64,000 nucleotides of DNA, from the NCBI RefSeq assembly GCF_020524345.1, contig NZ_JAIVLH010000020.1, positions 1 to 64,000 of the forward strand. Reading direction: 5' to 3'. Each line of letters opens with the position of its first letter. Within the stretch, counting starts at the first letter, position 1. The DNA is from Metabacillus niabensis (lineage in GTDB: Bacteria > Bacillota > Bacilli > Bacillales > Bacillaceae). Under the pieces are notes generated by a model. It searched no databases, was not told where the DNA came from, and was given only the letters and a program-made list of their open reading frames with translations. The translations under genes were made by a program, and so were the position numbers. Below are positions 1 to 7,759 of this stretch, piece by piece.

Positions 1-48
1 TACTATAAATTCAACTTCATTTTGTGTGTTTTCTCTTGTATTGAACAT
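1..48 (-). CDS. IS1182-family transposase, N-terminal 16 residues only (cut by window edge)
   Basis: The complement of the first bases reads GGGAGGGTG, a short spacer, then ATG and 16 codons giving MFNTRENTQNEVEFIV, open to the window edge. This N-terminus resembles that of Bacillaceae IS1182-type DDE transposases, which from memory start with a short lead-in followed by a VEFV-like stretch and a DLVP motif. The ribosome binding site and ATG are sound; the family call is recognition from a very short stretch. Whether the element is intact lies outside the window. The stem-loop and palindrome just upstream (129-173) may belong to the element end. Confidence 0.55.
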   Translation of the reverse strand, partial: MFNTRENTQNEVEFIV

Positions 49-128
49 AAATATCACCCTCCCAATTAGTTATCTATATTATACCAAATTAACGCGGTGA
101 AAAGTTAAAGTATTCAGATGAAAATAAT

Positions 129-173
129 AGGCTGCCGAGGTTTCTCGACAGCCTGAGAGCTGGTACCAGCTCT
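129..173. repeat. Stem-loop plus 18-bp perfect palindrome beside the transposase start
   Basis: Bases 129-139 pair with 144-154 (11-bp stem, one mismatch, loop GTTT). This is followed by the perfect palindrome AGAGCTGGTACCAGCTCT at 156-173, with a T run after it. The structures lie about 80-125 bases upstream of the transposase start. They could be the terminal part of the insertion sequence or a terminator for transcription from either side. The position suggests an element end; no target duplication can be tested here. Confidence 0.5.
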
Positions 174-349
174 TTTTATCTATATATTCCATAAACTACA
201 GAATGTCCTATTAATTTCTGCCACAATAATGTATGTGAATGTATCTTAGATATAAAAGTGTCTGTATAAGAAGGGAATTTCTGTTAATTAAAGAATAATA
301 AATATGATATTGATTGAGACTTTTATACAAATAAAGGAGATGTTGTCCA

Positions 350-838
350 ATGTCGTTAAATGTTCAAAAAGTGGATTTACAAAAAGCTGATATTTCCGGA
401 TCGAAGTGGTATGAAGTGAATGCTCAAGAGCTGGAGATAGATAATGTGAGTTTAGCGAACACAAAAGCAATGAATGTTAACATGAATAGTATGGTTATTA
501 ATGATGTCAATATGGAACATGTAGATATCTCTAATGCGAATCTAGCTCAAGCGAAAATTACTCATGCTAATTTTAGTCATGCTGTTATTAATCATGTCCA
601 TTTATTTGGAACTGAATTTCATCACGTTGTTCTACCAGAGGAAGGCGATAGTAATTATCAGGAAGATGGAGAATACAAACCGGTAAGCTTTCATCAATGT
701 GATCTTACGAAAGCGCAAATAAAAAACTGCAACTTATCTAATATGGAAATTACTGATTGTGATATTTCAGGGTTAAAGATTAATGGAATCTTAATTGAAG
801 ATTTAATGAAGAAACAGGAAAGTTTAACTGAAAAATGA
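350..838 (+). CDS. Pentapeptide-repeat protein
   Basis: A 162-residue soluble protein with a good site (AAAGGAGATG) before the ATG. The sequence shows repeated five-residue periods of the A(N/D)(L/F/I)xx type, for example ANLAQAKITHANFSHAVI near residues 64-81 and CDLTKAQIKNCNLSNMEI near 121-138. These are expected to fold into a right-handed quadrilateral beta-helix. A charged insertion (about residues 97-112) interrupts the repeats. No signal peptide or membrane segment is seen. Pentapeptide proteins include DNA mimics that protect gyrase, but most have no known role, so no function is assigned. The next gene starts 20 bases downstream and may be co-transcribed. Confidence 0.8.
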   Translation: MSLNVQKVDLQKADISGSKWYEVNAQELEIDNVSLANTKAMNVNMNSMVINDVNMEHVDISNANLAQAKITHANFSHAVINHVHLFGTEFHHVVLPEEGDSNYQEDGEYKPVSFHQCDLTKAQIKNCNLSNMEITDCDISGLKINGILIEDLMKKQESLTEK

Positions 839-858
839 ACGGAGGGGTGAAGATGTAA

Positions 859-1311
859 ATGAAAAAAGGTGATGATAACAAAATAGAAGATATTACAGGT
901 ATAACTTGTATTTACATCCCTGTTAAAGATGTATACGAGTCTATTAAATGGTACCAAAAAAGTCTAGGCTGTGAACCTACAAACCATAACCCTATTAAGC
1001 CTGGAATGGAAAGTTCAATCTTAAGATTTCCAGATAATAAAGGGGATTTTTCTAGTCCGAGTTTAAGGCAAATGGTACCAGCAATTTTCCTAGTAACGGA
1101 AAAGAGAGAAGTTGAAACCTTATTGTTTAAAGATGAAGGTAGTAATCAACATCCTATAGCGTGTTTCATTACGCCTCATATCCATGTGATGTATAAACGT
1201 TTCAAGGAATATGAAGTAAATATCTTAACAGAAATTCAGGAAAGTCCTTTTGGATCTAATTTTAAATTTTATGATCCAGATGGAAATATGTTGGAAATAT
1301 GGCAGCCTTAA
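859..1311 (+). CDS. VOC-superfamily (glyoxalase/bleomycin-resistance fold) protein
   Basis: A 150-residue protein with the beta-alpha-beta-beta-beta pattern of vicinal-oxygen-chelate proteins. ITCIYIPVKDVYESIKWYQKSLG (shown here as ITCIYIPVKD then SIKWYQKSLG) opens the first module, and FYDPDGNMLEIW closes the second, with the usual DPDGN turn and metal-ligand Glu. Members include glyoxalases, dioxygenases and resistance proteins; the substrate cannot be read from sequence. GGAGG at 841-845 lies 13 bases from the ATG, a long spacing, but no better start exists. It is probably in one transcript with the pentapeptide gene. Confidence 0.75.
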   Translation: MKKGDDNKIEDITGITCIYIPVKDVYESIKWYQKSLGCEPTNHNPIKPGMESSILRFPDNKGDFSSPSLRQMVPAIFLVTEKREVETLLFKDEGSNQHPIACFITPHIHVMYKRFKEYEVNILTEIQESPFGSNFKFYDPDGNMLEIWQP

Positions 1312-1429
1312 TTAGACAAGACTAATAGTGAATATTTATATAAGAAAAGATTCTAAACAATCAAGGACCTTTTTTGAAGAAAGTAAGTGAAACCTTACTC
1401 TTTATTGTTTCGTAAATAAGGAGAAGGGA

Positions 1430-1675
1430 GTGGAAATTTTGAAAAAAAGTATTGTATTTATAGGAAGTTTTGTACTGTTATATATAGTATTTGAAGTTTT
1501 AACAGGATTGCTCCAGACAGCTCTTTATACTCCTGATTTATCTTCAATGAACAATATTGTGAGTCAAGAAGCGGTGTTTGGAGAAATTTCAATAATACCA
1601 TTTTTGGCGTCATTATTTGCCGCAACATTAGCTTATTTATTGTCTAAAAGAGTATTTACTACCAATAAAAAATAG
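1430..1675 (+). CDS. Small two-helix membrane protein, unknown function
   Basis: An 81-residue protein with hydrophobic segments at about residues 8-27 and 55-71 and a lysine-rich C-terminus, suggesting two membrane helices. Two starts fit: GTG at 1430 (AAGGAG six bases upstream) or TTG at 1439 (GGGAG eight bases upstream); they differ by three residues. No family was recognised. It stands alone between the VOC gene and a terminator-like hairpin. Confidence 0.65.
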   Translation: MEILKKSIVFIGSFVLLYIVFEVLTGLLQTALYTPDLSSMNNIVSQEAVFGEISIIPFLASLFAATLAYLLSKRVFTTNKK

Positions 1676-1710
1676 GTTTACTAAAGGGAACAGTAATCCA
1701 ATAATGATCT

Positions 1711-1745
1711 TCAACACAATTGCGCTCTATTGTGGATTTTTTTAA
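1711..1745 (+). terminator. Rho-independent terminator
   Basis: ACACAAT and ATTGTGG arms flank a TGCGCTCT loop, and T8 follows. It sits about 40 bases after the small membrane protein gene. Confidence 0.6.
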
Positions 1746-1906
1746 GTTTAAGCAAACTCCTTATAAATAAAAAAGAGGTAGAGCTCACTTTTAATTGGCG
1801 CTATTTTTTCTGTCGTTTTGGCATGTTTCTTAGCTTCTAAGTTTTACTGTTTTATATTTAAGCTTTTACATAGGTGATGACAATTGCAAACAAAGAGGGG
1901 ATTATT

Positions 1907-2335
1907 ATGATAAGAAAATATAAAAAAACAGATATTGATACTTTGGTCGATATTTGGTATAAAGGTTCATTACAATCACACAGTTTTATTGAGCCAAATT
2001 ACTGGAGATCACAAATAAGTGAGATGAAAGAAAAATATATTCCGATGTCAGAGACATATGTGAAGATTCACCAATCAAGGGTTATAGGCTTTATTTCAAT
2101 GCTGGACAACTATTTAGCAGCTCTTTTTGTTGATGTATCTTTTCAAAAAAATGGGGCTGGAAGAGAATTGTTGCACTTTATACAAGATCAAAGAGAAGTG
2201 ATCGAATTAAAAGTATATAAGAGTAACTCATCTGCACTGCGTTTTTATCTAAATAATGGCTTTGTTATCAAAGATGAACTGATAGATGAGCAGACTGATA
2301 TGCCGGAGTATCTAATGGAATGGAATAAAAATTAA
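1907..2335 (+). CDS. GNAT-family N-acetyltransferase (YjaB-like)
   Basis: A 142-residue acetyltransferase. Start ATG 1907 is chosen because AAAGAGGGG lies six bases upstream; the earlier in-frame ATG at 1874 has no site. The N-terminus IRKYKKTDIDTLVDIW and the HSFIEPNYW segment resemble the E. coli YjaB/YiaC group. The acetyl-CoA loop is QKNGAGREL (about residues 82-90), with the typical ALRFYLNNGF helix-strand near 115-124. The substrate is unknown. It is monocistronic, with a strong hairpin overlapping its stop codon. Confidence 0.8.
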   Translation: MIRKYKKTDIDTLVDIWYKGSLQSHSFIEPNYWRSQISEMKEKYIPMSETYVKIHQSRVIGFISMLDNYLAALFVDVSFQKNGAGRELLHFIQDQREVIELKVYKSNSSALRFYLNNGFVIKDELIDEQTDMPEYLMEWNKN

Positions 2336-2383
2336 CCTGTTTACAAGATGAAGAGTGAAACTCTCTATCTTAATAAACAGGTC
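2334..2383 (+). terminator. Long stem-loop after the acetyltransferase gene
   Basis: ACCTGTTTA (2335-2343) pairs with TAAACAGGT (2374-2382), with an inner AAGAT...AGAGT/ACTCT...ATCTT extension. There is no long T run, so the termination function is probable, not certain. Confidence 0.5.
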
Positions 2384-2440
2384 ACAAAGAGTAGTTGCTG
2401 TGGATGGGTGTATTGTAATTTCGTTGAATGAGAGTACCAA

Positions 2441-3157
2441 TTATTCTAACTCTTCAGGATTCAACTGTTGCATGTATTGAATATAATCTCCTGTATAAGT
2501 ACCGCCTCCACCGTTACGAAACGTATGATCAAGGTTTATCTCTTCTTGGTTACCGTTATATGCCTGCCATTGAAATAGAAAGGAATGGCTAGATGGCAAG
2601 AGCCCTGTTTCTGCCGGGTTAAGGTCAAATGAACCAATCATTTCCTTCCACTGCGATGGCAGCTCAACATATCCGTAGCTCTCTTTCCCAACTTCTATCG
2701 AGTGTTTCACTTGTATTTTCGGAAAGTAAACCTCCAATTGACCGGCACCATTCCCATTGGTTACAGAATAATTTCTCTCAGAAGTTAAATAGATATCCCA
2801 CTTTTGAACCTCATCTTGAGGATGGACATTCCAATAAACATAGGAGCTCCCGTTATTCGCTATAATTTGAGGACCAGAAGCAGAATCCGCTCCTACACAT
2901 TCCCATTTTCCAATTCTCCATATCCAAATACTCGAACCATAAGAACCATCTTCGGATAAAAAAGGAACAAAATAGGTTTTGTCATCTAGTTGGACAATAG
3001 CTTGAATCTCCTTTTCAGATGTTGATATTGGAATTTTCTCTAAAAGTTCTTCTTTTGTATAAAAATCTTGAGGAACGATCAATCTGTAAATAATATACGT
3101 ACTTACTGCAACAAATCCAACAATAATGACAAGAAGTGCTAGCATCTTCTTTTTCAT
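2441..3157 (-). CDS. Membrane-anchored extracytoplasmic protein, unknown function
   Basis: A 238-residue protein with one hydrophobic segment at residues 5-28 after a KKK N-terminus, then a hydrophilic domain expected outside the membrane. No cysteine lipobox is seen. The second half is rich in W, Y and G with beta-like alternation (for example YVELPSQWKEM and FRNGGGGTYTGDYI). Its ATG overlaps the stop of the upstream gene (ATGA at 3154-3157), so the two are translationally coupled and likely work together. The family is not recognised. Confidence 0.75.
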   Translation of the reverse strand: MKKKMLALLVIIVGFVAVSTYIIYRLIVPQDFYTKEELLEKIPISTSEKEIQAIVQLDDKTYFVPFLSEDGSYGSSIWIWRIGKWECVGADSASGPQIIANNGSSYVYWNVHPQDEVQKWDIYLTSERNYSVTNGNGAGQLEVYFPKIQVKHSIEVGKESYGYVELPSQWKEMIGSFDLNPAETGLLPSSHSFLFQWQAYNGNQEEINLDHTFRNGGGGTYTGDYIQYMQQLNPEELE

Positions 3158-3903
3158 TCTTCACTTCCCCTTTCCTTCAGGAAGGAGGCCGTGTTAGAAC
3201 GAAAATAGTATTGATGGTCTTCCGATGTAACAAGTAACCCTTTTCCATCTAATTCTACATATACCTGAACATTTTTCCCAGCTTTTGCTTTCACACCTGT
3301 TAACAGATAGGGAAACTTTTCTTGAGCTTTCTCCGGCTCTTTGTTCTCCTCGGTCGGCCATTTTTGCTCTCTAATTTCTTCATACCACTGAACAACATTC
3401 CCATGTTCACGTTCAAAAGTAACTAAAGATTCTTCCAGTTTCGTTATGTTAAGGTCAACTTCTTTTCCTGACGGATGTATAGGTATTAACTCAACGTTGG
3501 AAATATCAGCAAGATATGTCTCGATTGAATCTTTCGGATAAAACAGTCCTGATAATCCAATTGCCAGTATCGCAGCTCCGAAAAAGATATAGTTCCCAAG
3601 GAAGCCTATCCAAGCATATTTTCGATACGCTTGCCAGCGCTCATTTCTCTTTAATATCCCATATAAAATCCAAACCCCGAGAGGAAGAATAGCTAAGGTA
3701 AGAACCTCATCAAACATAGGAAGGTTAATAGAAAAAGAAAAAAGCCCAGTCAACACAGTAATCATTATTTTCCAACGATCCGGCCGTTCCTCGATAGGTT
3801 GTGCCTTGCATGTACGCCAAAACCAAAAGGCAAGGACCATCCAGGCAAGCATGGTACACGCCACCTCAATTATATTCAATTCAAATTCCCAGTTAATCGC
3901 CAA
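3154..3903 (-). CDS. Multi-pass membrane protein with a C-terminal extracytoplasmic domain, unknown function
   Basis: 249 residues. Hydrophobic stretches at about 9-29, 47-64, 65-83 and 97-119 suggest four helices, followed by a roughly 125-residue soluble domain (charged centre near 170-195, beta-rich end). The start is TTG at 3903 with GGGGTG seven bases upstream. It is first in a two-gene coupled operon with the anchored protein downstream. A sensor or transport accessory role is possible but nothing diagnostic is visible. Confidence 0.75.
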   Translation of the reverse strand: MAINWEFELNIIEVACTMLAWMVLAFWFWRTCKAQPIEERPDRWKIMITVLTGLFSFSINLPMFDEVLTLAILPLGVWILYGILKRNERWQAYRKYAWIGFLGNYIFFGAAILAIGLSGLFYPKDSIETYLADISNVELIPIHPSGKEVDLNITKLEESLVTFEREHGNVVQWYEEIREQKWPTEENKEPEKAQEKFPYLLTGVKAKAGKNVQVYVELDGKGLLVTSEDHQYYFRSNTASFLKERGSEE

Positions 3904-4107
3904 TCATTACACCCCAATATTGATAAAAAGTAGTACAATTATCCTTCATCATTTTATCATGACGTTCACTTGCATATTCCAAAACTATCTAACTTATTTG
4001 CTATCAAGTATAACCTTATTAATTTTATGATAAAAATAACAATTTCCATTTCATAAAAAGGAATGTGCTTTTTTGTTATAATCAATAAAAAGTATGTGAG
4101 GTTTAAC

Positions 4108-4701
4108 GTGAGATTAAAACATCAAAATTCAGAGGCTGTTATTATCGTTGTTCATGAGATATATGGGATTAATATCCATATAGAGGAAGTGTGCAAATCA
4201 CTTTATAAAGCAGGATACGATGTTATTTGCCCTGACTTGCTAGGTCAAGAGGAAGCTTTTGACTATTCACAGGAGGATGAAGCTTATAGAAATTTTATAA
4301 GCAACATTGGATTTTCTAAAGCTTCAGAGATCATGACAAAATTATTAGTAGAAGTAAAAGGCAACTATCAAAAAGTCTTCATTTTGGGTTTTAGTGTAGG
4401 AGCAACTATTGCATGGTTGTGTAGTGATAAAGAATCTGTTAGCGGTGTTGTAGGTTATTATGGATCACGAATTAGAGACTTTTTAGATGTAGTTCCACTT
4501 TGTCCTACCATCCTATTTTTCCCTCAAGAAGAGCAATCTTTTGATGTTGATAAATTGATAAGCAGTCTAGAAGAAAAGAAGATACCTACATATAAATTTA
4601 ACGGTTATCATGGTTTTAGTGATCCATACTCTACAAACTATCATAGTGAATCTTCAAAATATGCATATAACATGATGATAGACTTTTTAATAGAACATTG
4701 A
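4108..4701 (+). CDS. Dienelactone-hydrolase-like alpha/beta hydrolase
   Basis: 197 residues from the GTG at 4108, which has GTGAGG six bases upstream. An in-frame ATG at 4063 lacks a site and would add residues unlike the family N-terminus. VVHEIYGIN is the typical oxyanion-region motif of the dienelactone hydrolase family. The nucleophile lies in GFSVGA (serine where classical dienelactone hydrolases carry cysteine) and the C-terminal histidine in YHGFSD. The acid is expected in the FPQEEQSFD stretch. It is cytoplasmic, about 40 residues shorter than classical members, with unknown ester or lactone substrate. Confidence 0.7.
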   Translation: MRLKHQNSEAVIIVVHEIYGINIHIEEVCKSLYKAGYDVICPDLLGQEEAFDYSQEDEAYRNFISNIGFSKASEIMTKLLVEVKGNYQKVFILGFSVGATIAWLCSDKESVSGVVGYYGSRIRDFLDVVPLCPTILFFPQEEQSFDVDKLISSLEEKKIPTYKFNGYHGFSDPYSTNYHSESSKYAYNMMIDFLIEH

Positions 4702-4836
4702 TTCCTCTTATGTATCTAACTATTAAACTATTTAGAATGCAGAGGCTGAATGAAGAATATTAAATTTGATATTTTTCTTCCGCTATATCCGCAGATATTG
4801 TTGTTTAATACTATTGTTTCAACACTATAGTCGAAT

Positions 4837-4905
4837 GTAGCGGAAGATACTCGACTTCTGCGGGAGTCGAGGAAAGTCTGAGACCAAGCAGGCGAAAGAC
4901 GAGTT
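4837..4905 (+). repeat. Dispersed G+C-rich structured repeat, copy 1
   Basis: This stretch contains ACTCGACTTCTGCGGGAGTC, then CTGAGACC, then CAGGCGAAAGACGAGT. The outer ACTCG and CGAGT are complementary. It shares a CTGAGACC...GC..GGCGA...GAGT skeleton with the opposite-strand copy at 62741-62805. Similar sequences occur between genes in many Bacillaceae genomes (from memory). It has no coding function. Confidence 0.55.
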
Positions 4906-5023
4906 ATCATGAACGAAACTAGCTCCTTACTCGTAAATTCGTAGGTTAATTTGGTAAGAATGTTTATTGGTAAGTAAACAAAAAAAACAAATTAGAGCTA
5001 CATTACGGAAGGAGCTAGTTATT

Positions 5024-5083
5024 ATGAAGGATACCATAAAATCTGTAGGTCTAGACGTATCAAAAAAACTTTACCATCTTTAA
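5024..5083 (+). pseudogene. IS110-family transposase, 19-codon 5' remnant
   Basis: A good site (GGAAGGAGC) precedes ATG and MKDTIKSVGLDVSKKLYHL, then TAA. The GLDVSK stretch is the start of the RuvC-like DEDD domain of IS110/IS1111 transposases, whose first catalytic Asp is the D here. Nothing of the rest of the roughly 400-residue protein follows; the sequence runs into an acetyltransferase remnant. The element is dead. Confidence 0.7.
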
Positions 5084-5113
5084 CTGAATTTCAAGATACT
5101 GAAGCTTATTTGA

Positions 5114-5305
5114 GGGACAGCAGAAACTGATAATCAGAACAAAGGAATAGGGAGCAGGTAACAAAGATTTGTAATGGAATCATTTCCCGAGAAAATTGTC
5201 ATATTAGTAGCCGACGGAGAAGATGCCCCTAGAGAAATGTACAAAAAACAAAACTATAATTATCATGGATTTATATATGAAACACAAAAAGTATATCAAG
5301 ATTAG
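5114..5305 (+). pseudogene. GNAT acetyltransferase, broken C-terminal fragment
   Basis: In one frame the sequence reads ...NQNKGIGSR, TAA (5159-5161), QRFVMESFPEKIVILVADGE and on to KVYQD-stop at 5303-5305. NKGIGSR is the acetyl-CoA binding loop and the following helix-strand is the normal GNAT C-terminus, so the in-frame stop is an internal nonsense codon. No N-terminal half is readable upstream. It is a remnant without function, next to the IS110 fragment. Confidence 0.7.
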
Positions 5306-5372
5306 TTTTCAATACAAGTTTAATAAGTAATACCAGACAATAATAAATGAATTTCTTTGTTTATAAGCAATC

Positions 5373-5406
5373 GAGCACTGTTCTTGAATAAGAATAGTGC
5401 TTTTTA
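5373..5406 (+). repeat. Dispersed GTGCTTTTT hairpin, copy 1 (terminator-like)
   Basis: GCACTGTTCTT (5375-5385) pairs with AAGAATAGTGC (5390-5400), loop GAAT, followed by T5. It resembles the hairpins at 17507-17540, 18513-18539 and 54177-54203: an arm with G(C/A)GC and an arm ending in GTGC or GCGC, with a T-rich tail in most. It may terminate transcription, but it follows pseudogene debris here. Confidence 0.55.
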
Positions 5407-5481
5407 TCTTCACAAATATGGATGAAATTTTAGATATTTCCACAAACTAAAATAGAGAAAAAAACTTTAAGGGTGAAATTT

Positions 5482-6207
5482 ATGGTTAAGCAAGAATTGA
5501 AAGATTGCCTTCAAGAAAATATTAGCAATATAAAAAATACATTTCATCATACCTCTGACCTTATCGCAAGAAAAATAAAAACAGATATCAAAAGTTCTTT
5601 CGAAATCAATGTTGTATATTTGGACGGAATTATTGATACAGACCGCATACAGGAATATGTAGTCAAACCTTTATTAAAGCCTTTTAAGACTGTAGAGTTG
5701 AATGAATCACTTATTGACGAAATGATCGAAAGATTTATTGAAGCGGCAGATGTGAATACCACAAATCAATATAATGACTTAATAGATGCTATCGTACAAG
5801 GAAATACCGTTATTTTGATTAATGGGTATCAGAAAGGAATTATCATTCCCTCCGCAAAGTGGAAGGAAAGAAGCCTGGAAGAATCACTAGGAGAACGGTC
5901 ACCAAGGGGGCCGGTTGTTGGGCTAACAGAGCAAATGAAAACAAATATTAATTTAATAAGAAATTCAATAAAAACGCCGGATTTATGTGTAGAGGCAATG
6001 GAATTTGGAACAATTTCGAAAACCGCTGTTTCAATATTATTTATAGAAGGTACTGTTGATAAAGGAATTTTAATGGAAGTACGAAAAAGGTTAAAAGGTC
6101 TTAAAATAAAATATTTACTTAATTCAAAAGTTGTGGAAGATGCATTGGAAGGCAAACCAAAAACATTTTTCAATCTAGTAAGAACGACAGTACAAATCGA
6201 CTCATAA
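5482..6207 (+). pseudogene. GerA-type spore germination receptor A subunit, N-terminal part of a broken gene
   Basis: ATG 5482 has AAGGG eight bases upstream (a GTG nine bases earlier is possible). The product, about 241 residues, matches the hydrophilic N-terminal domain of GerAA/GerKA proteins: ESLGERSPRGPVVGLTEQMK corresponds to the family's RGPREGF motif, followed by NINLIRNSIKTPDLCVE and ISKTAVSILFIEGTVDKGI. It stops at 6205-6207 just after FFNLVRTTV, where intact proteins continue with about 70-75 residues leading into the first membrane helix. The remainder resumes in another frame from 6210. An internal deletion with frameshift is inferred, so the receptor is probably not functional. 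Confidence 0.7.
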
Positions 6208-6209
6208 GA

Positions 6210-6788
6210 ATGATTGCCTTTATCTTAGCTGTGTACTTACCAGGTGTATATGTTGCAATAGCAAACTTTCACAAAGAGGGGTTACCTAACAATGTTTCAA
6301 AGGCTTTAATAACTAAAGATGAGTTAATGCCAACCTTTTGGGAAATGGTGTTTCTATTATTTTTCATAAGAATATTATTCGATTCTTCATTTCGGATTCC
6401 GAAAAGTGCTGTGATTTTGCTTTCCTTAATTGGAACCATTGTAGTAGGCGAAACAGCTGTTACGGCAAAATTAATTCATCCAGTTAGCCTCATAATAGTA
6501 GGTATAACAGCTATTTGTAGTTATTTACTCGCTAACAGAGGAACGCTAGCGGCTGAAAATATTTTAAGATTTCTTTTTATGATAGTTGCTCATTTTTTTG
6601 GGTTTAGCGGAATGATCATTGCTGCAACTATTCAAATTATTTATATGGTAAGTCTTAAATCAATTGGAGTTCCCTTTCTGTCTCCGGTGATTCCATTTAA
6701 AATAGAGGAATTGAAAGATATATTTTTTAGGGCGGATTTACAGACACTAATTAATAGCAAACACACTTATACTGAGGATGATGATTAG
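6210..6788 (+). pseudogene. GerA-type germination receptor A subunit, membrane part of the same broken gene
   Basis: 192 residues, in a different frame from the N-terminal part, without its own ribosome binding site. AVYLPGVYVAIANFHKE is the conserved second-helix region of GerA-family A subunits, and MPTFWEMVFLLFFIRILFDS followed by GTIVVGETAV match the later membrane region. About five hydrophobic segments are visible, then a short acidic tail. No B or C subunit gene follows. It could only be made by reinitiation at the ATG two bases after the first stop, which would give a receptor lacking the segment before helix two. Confidence 0.7.
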
Positions 6789-7195
6789 TTTTTTGTTTGT
6801 ATGGTTCTATTTCTTAAGATCACAAAAAATATTATTTATCAACATATCTCGTCCTTGGCTATATTGTTCCTATTTCGAATATAAATGTAGGTGCCGAATA
6901 AAGCTAGTATGGTTTTGGACACAACTTAGTTAAGCATTAAAATGTTTCTACCTTAGGGGTTGTGTCCATATGGAAAACAAAAAGGCATTGAAACACTTAA
7001 GAAATCTCACGTTTTTGCCTCCATCTTTACTACTACAATTAATTCTTGTTCACTGTTGTGATATAGATCCTAAAATCTCAATGTTTGTTAGAATTCTTTA
7101 CTAAATGAAGTTGGTTAGTAGATAGCAAATTTTTGTCCAGATATTTTTAATCGAATTAGGGTTTACTCCTTAGTATGCTAAATGAAAACATTCAA
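6789..7195. other. Intergenic stretch with a 10-bp inverted repeat
   Basis: TGGACACAAC (6916-6925) and GTTGTGTCCA (6959-6968) form a perfect inverted repeat 33 bases apart. The right arm runs into a 44-codon open frame (6970-7104, MENKKALKHLRN...) that has no recognisable family and no ribosome binding site. It looks like leftover insertion-sequence DNA. Nothing else was seen. Confidence 0.35.
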
Positions 7196-7759
7196 TTATG
7201 ACTTCAGTAGTTTCTTTACTTCCGCAATCACCTCATCAAAATGACTCTGCTGAAACCCAAAGTTGCTCACAACTTTTCCATTTTTATCGACTAAATAAAA
7301 GCTAGTTGAATGAATCACCTGGTCAGATGATGACGGCTTTTGAACAAGAGTTTGAAATTCTTCTCTTGCAAATTCCTCAATTTCCTTTTGACTGTAGTCT
7401 GTCAGCATATGCCAGTTTGATGAATCTCCTGTGAATTTCTCCATAAAAGTATTTAATACATCCGGAGTATCAATCGTTGGATCAACACTGAAGGAAACAA
7501 GTTCAACGTCAATGTTTTGTTTTTTTAGTTCTTTTTGAAGGGCAGACATGCTTGCAGTCATTGGTGGACAAACCGTTTCACAACTTGTAAAAATAAAGTT
7601 CGCGATCCAAACCTTATCTTTTAGGTTTTCGGATCCGAAGGGTTGTCCATTTTGATCTGTATATGCAAAAGATTTCATTTGAAAAGATGGCTCGTCTTTC
7701 GCGCTGCATGCCGATAAAAACATACAGCATATGATGACGAAAAGGGAAACTTTTTTCAT
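7196..7759 (-). CDS. SCO1/SenC-family lipoprotein (copper chaperone / thiol reductase)
   Basis: 187 residues. A lipoprotein signal ends at LSAC (Cys18). The thioredoxin-like domain carries the copper-binding pair SCETVC (Cys60, Cys64) and the distal ligand His150 in VIHSTSFYLVD, the three ligands of SCO proteins. B. subtilis YpmQ, of this family, is needed to assemble the CuA centre of cytochrome c oxidase; some members act as thiol reductases. Its ATG overlaps the stop of the upstream kinase gene (7756-7759), so it belongs to the two-component operon and is the likely effector gene. It acts on the outer face of the membrane. Confidence 0.88.
   Translation of the reverse strand: MKKVSLFVIICCMFLSACSAKDEPSFQMKSFAYTDQNGQPFGSENLKDKVWIANFIFTSCETVCPPMTASMSALQKELKKQNIDVELVSFSVDPTIDTPDVLNTFMEKFTGDSSNWHMLTDYSQKEIEEFAREEFQTLVQKPSSSDQVIHSTSFYLVDKNGKVVSNFGFQQSHFDEVIAEVKKLLKS

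Noticed and set aside
4728-4910. Minus-strand 60-codon open frame
   Set aside because: It lies across the G+C-rich repeat, which opens frames by composition.
6970-7104. 44-codon frame MENKKALKHLRN...
   Set aside because: No ribosome binding site and no recognised family; kept only as possible insertion-sequence debris.
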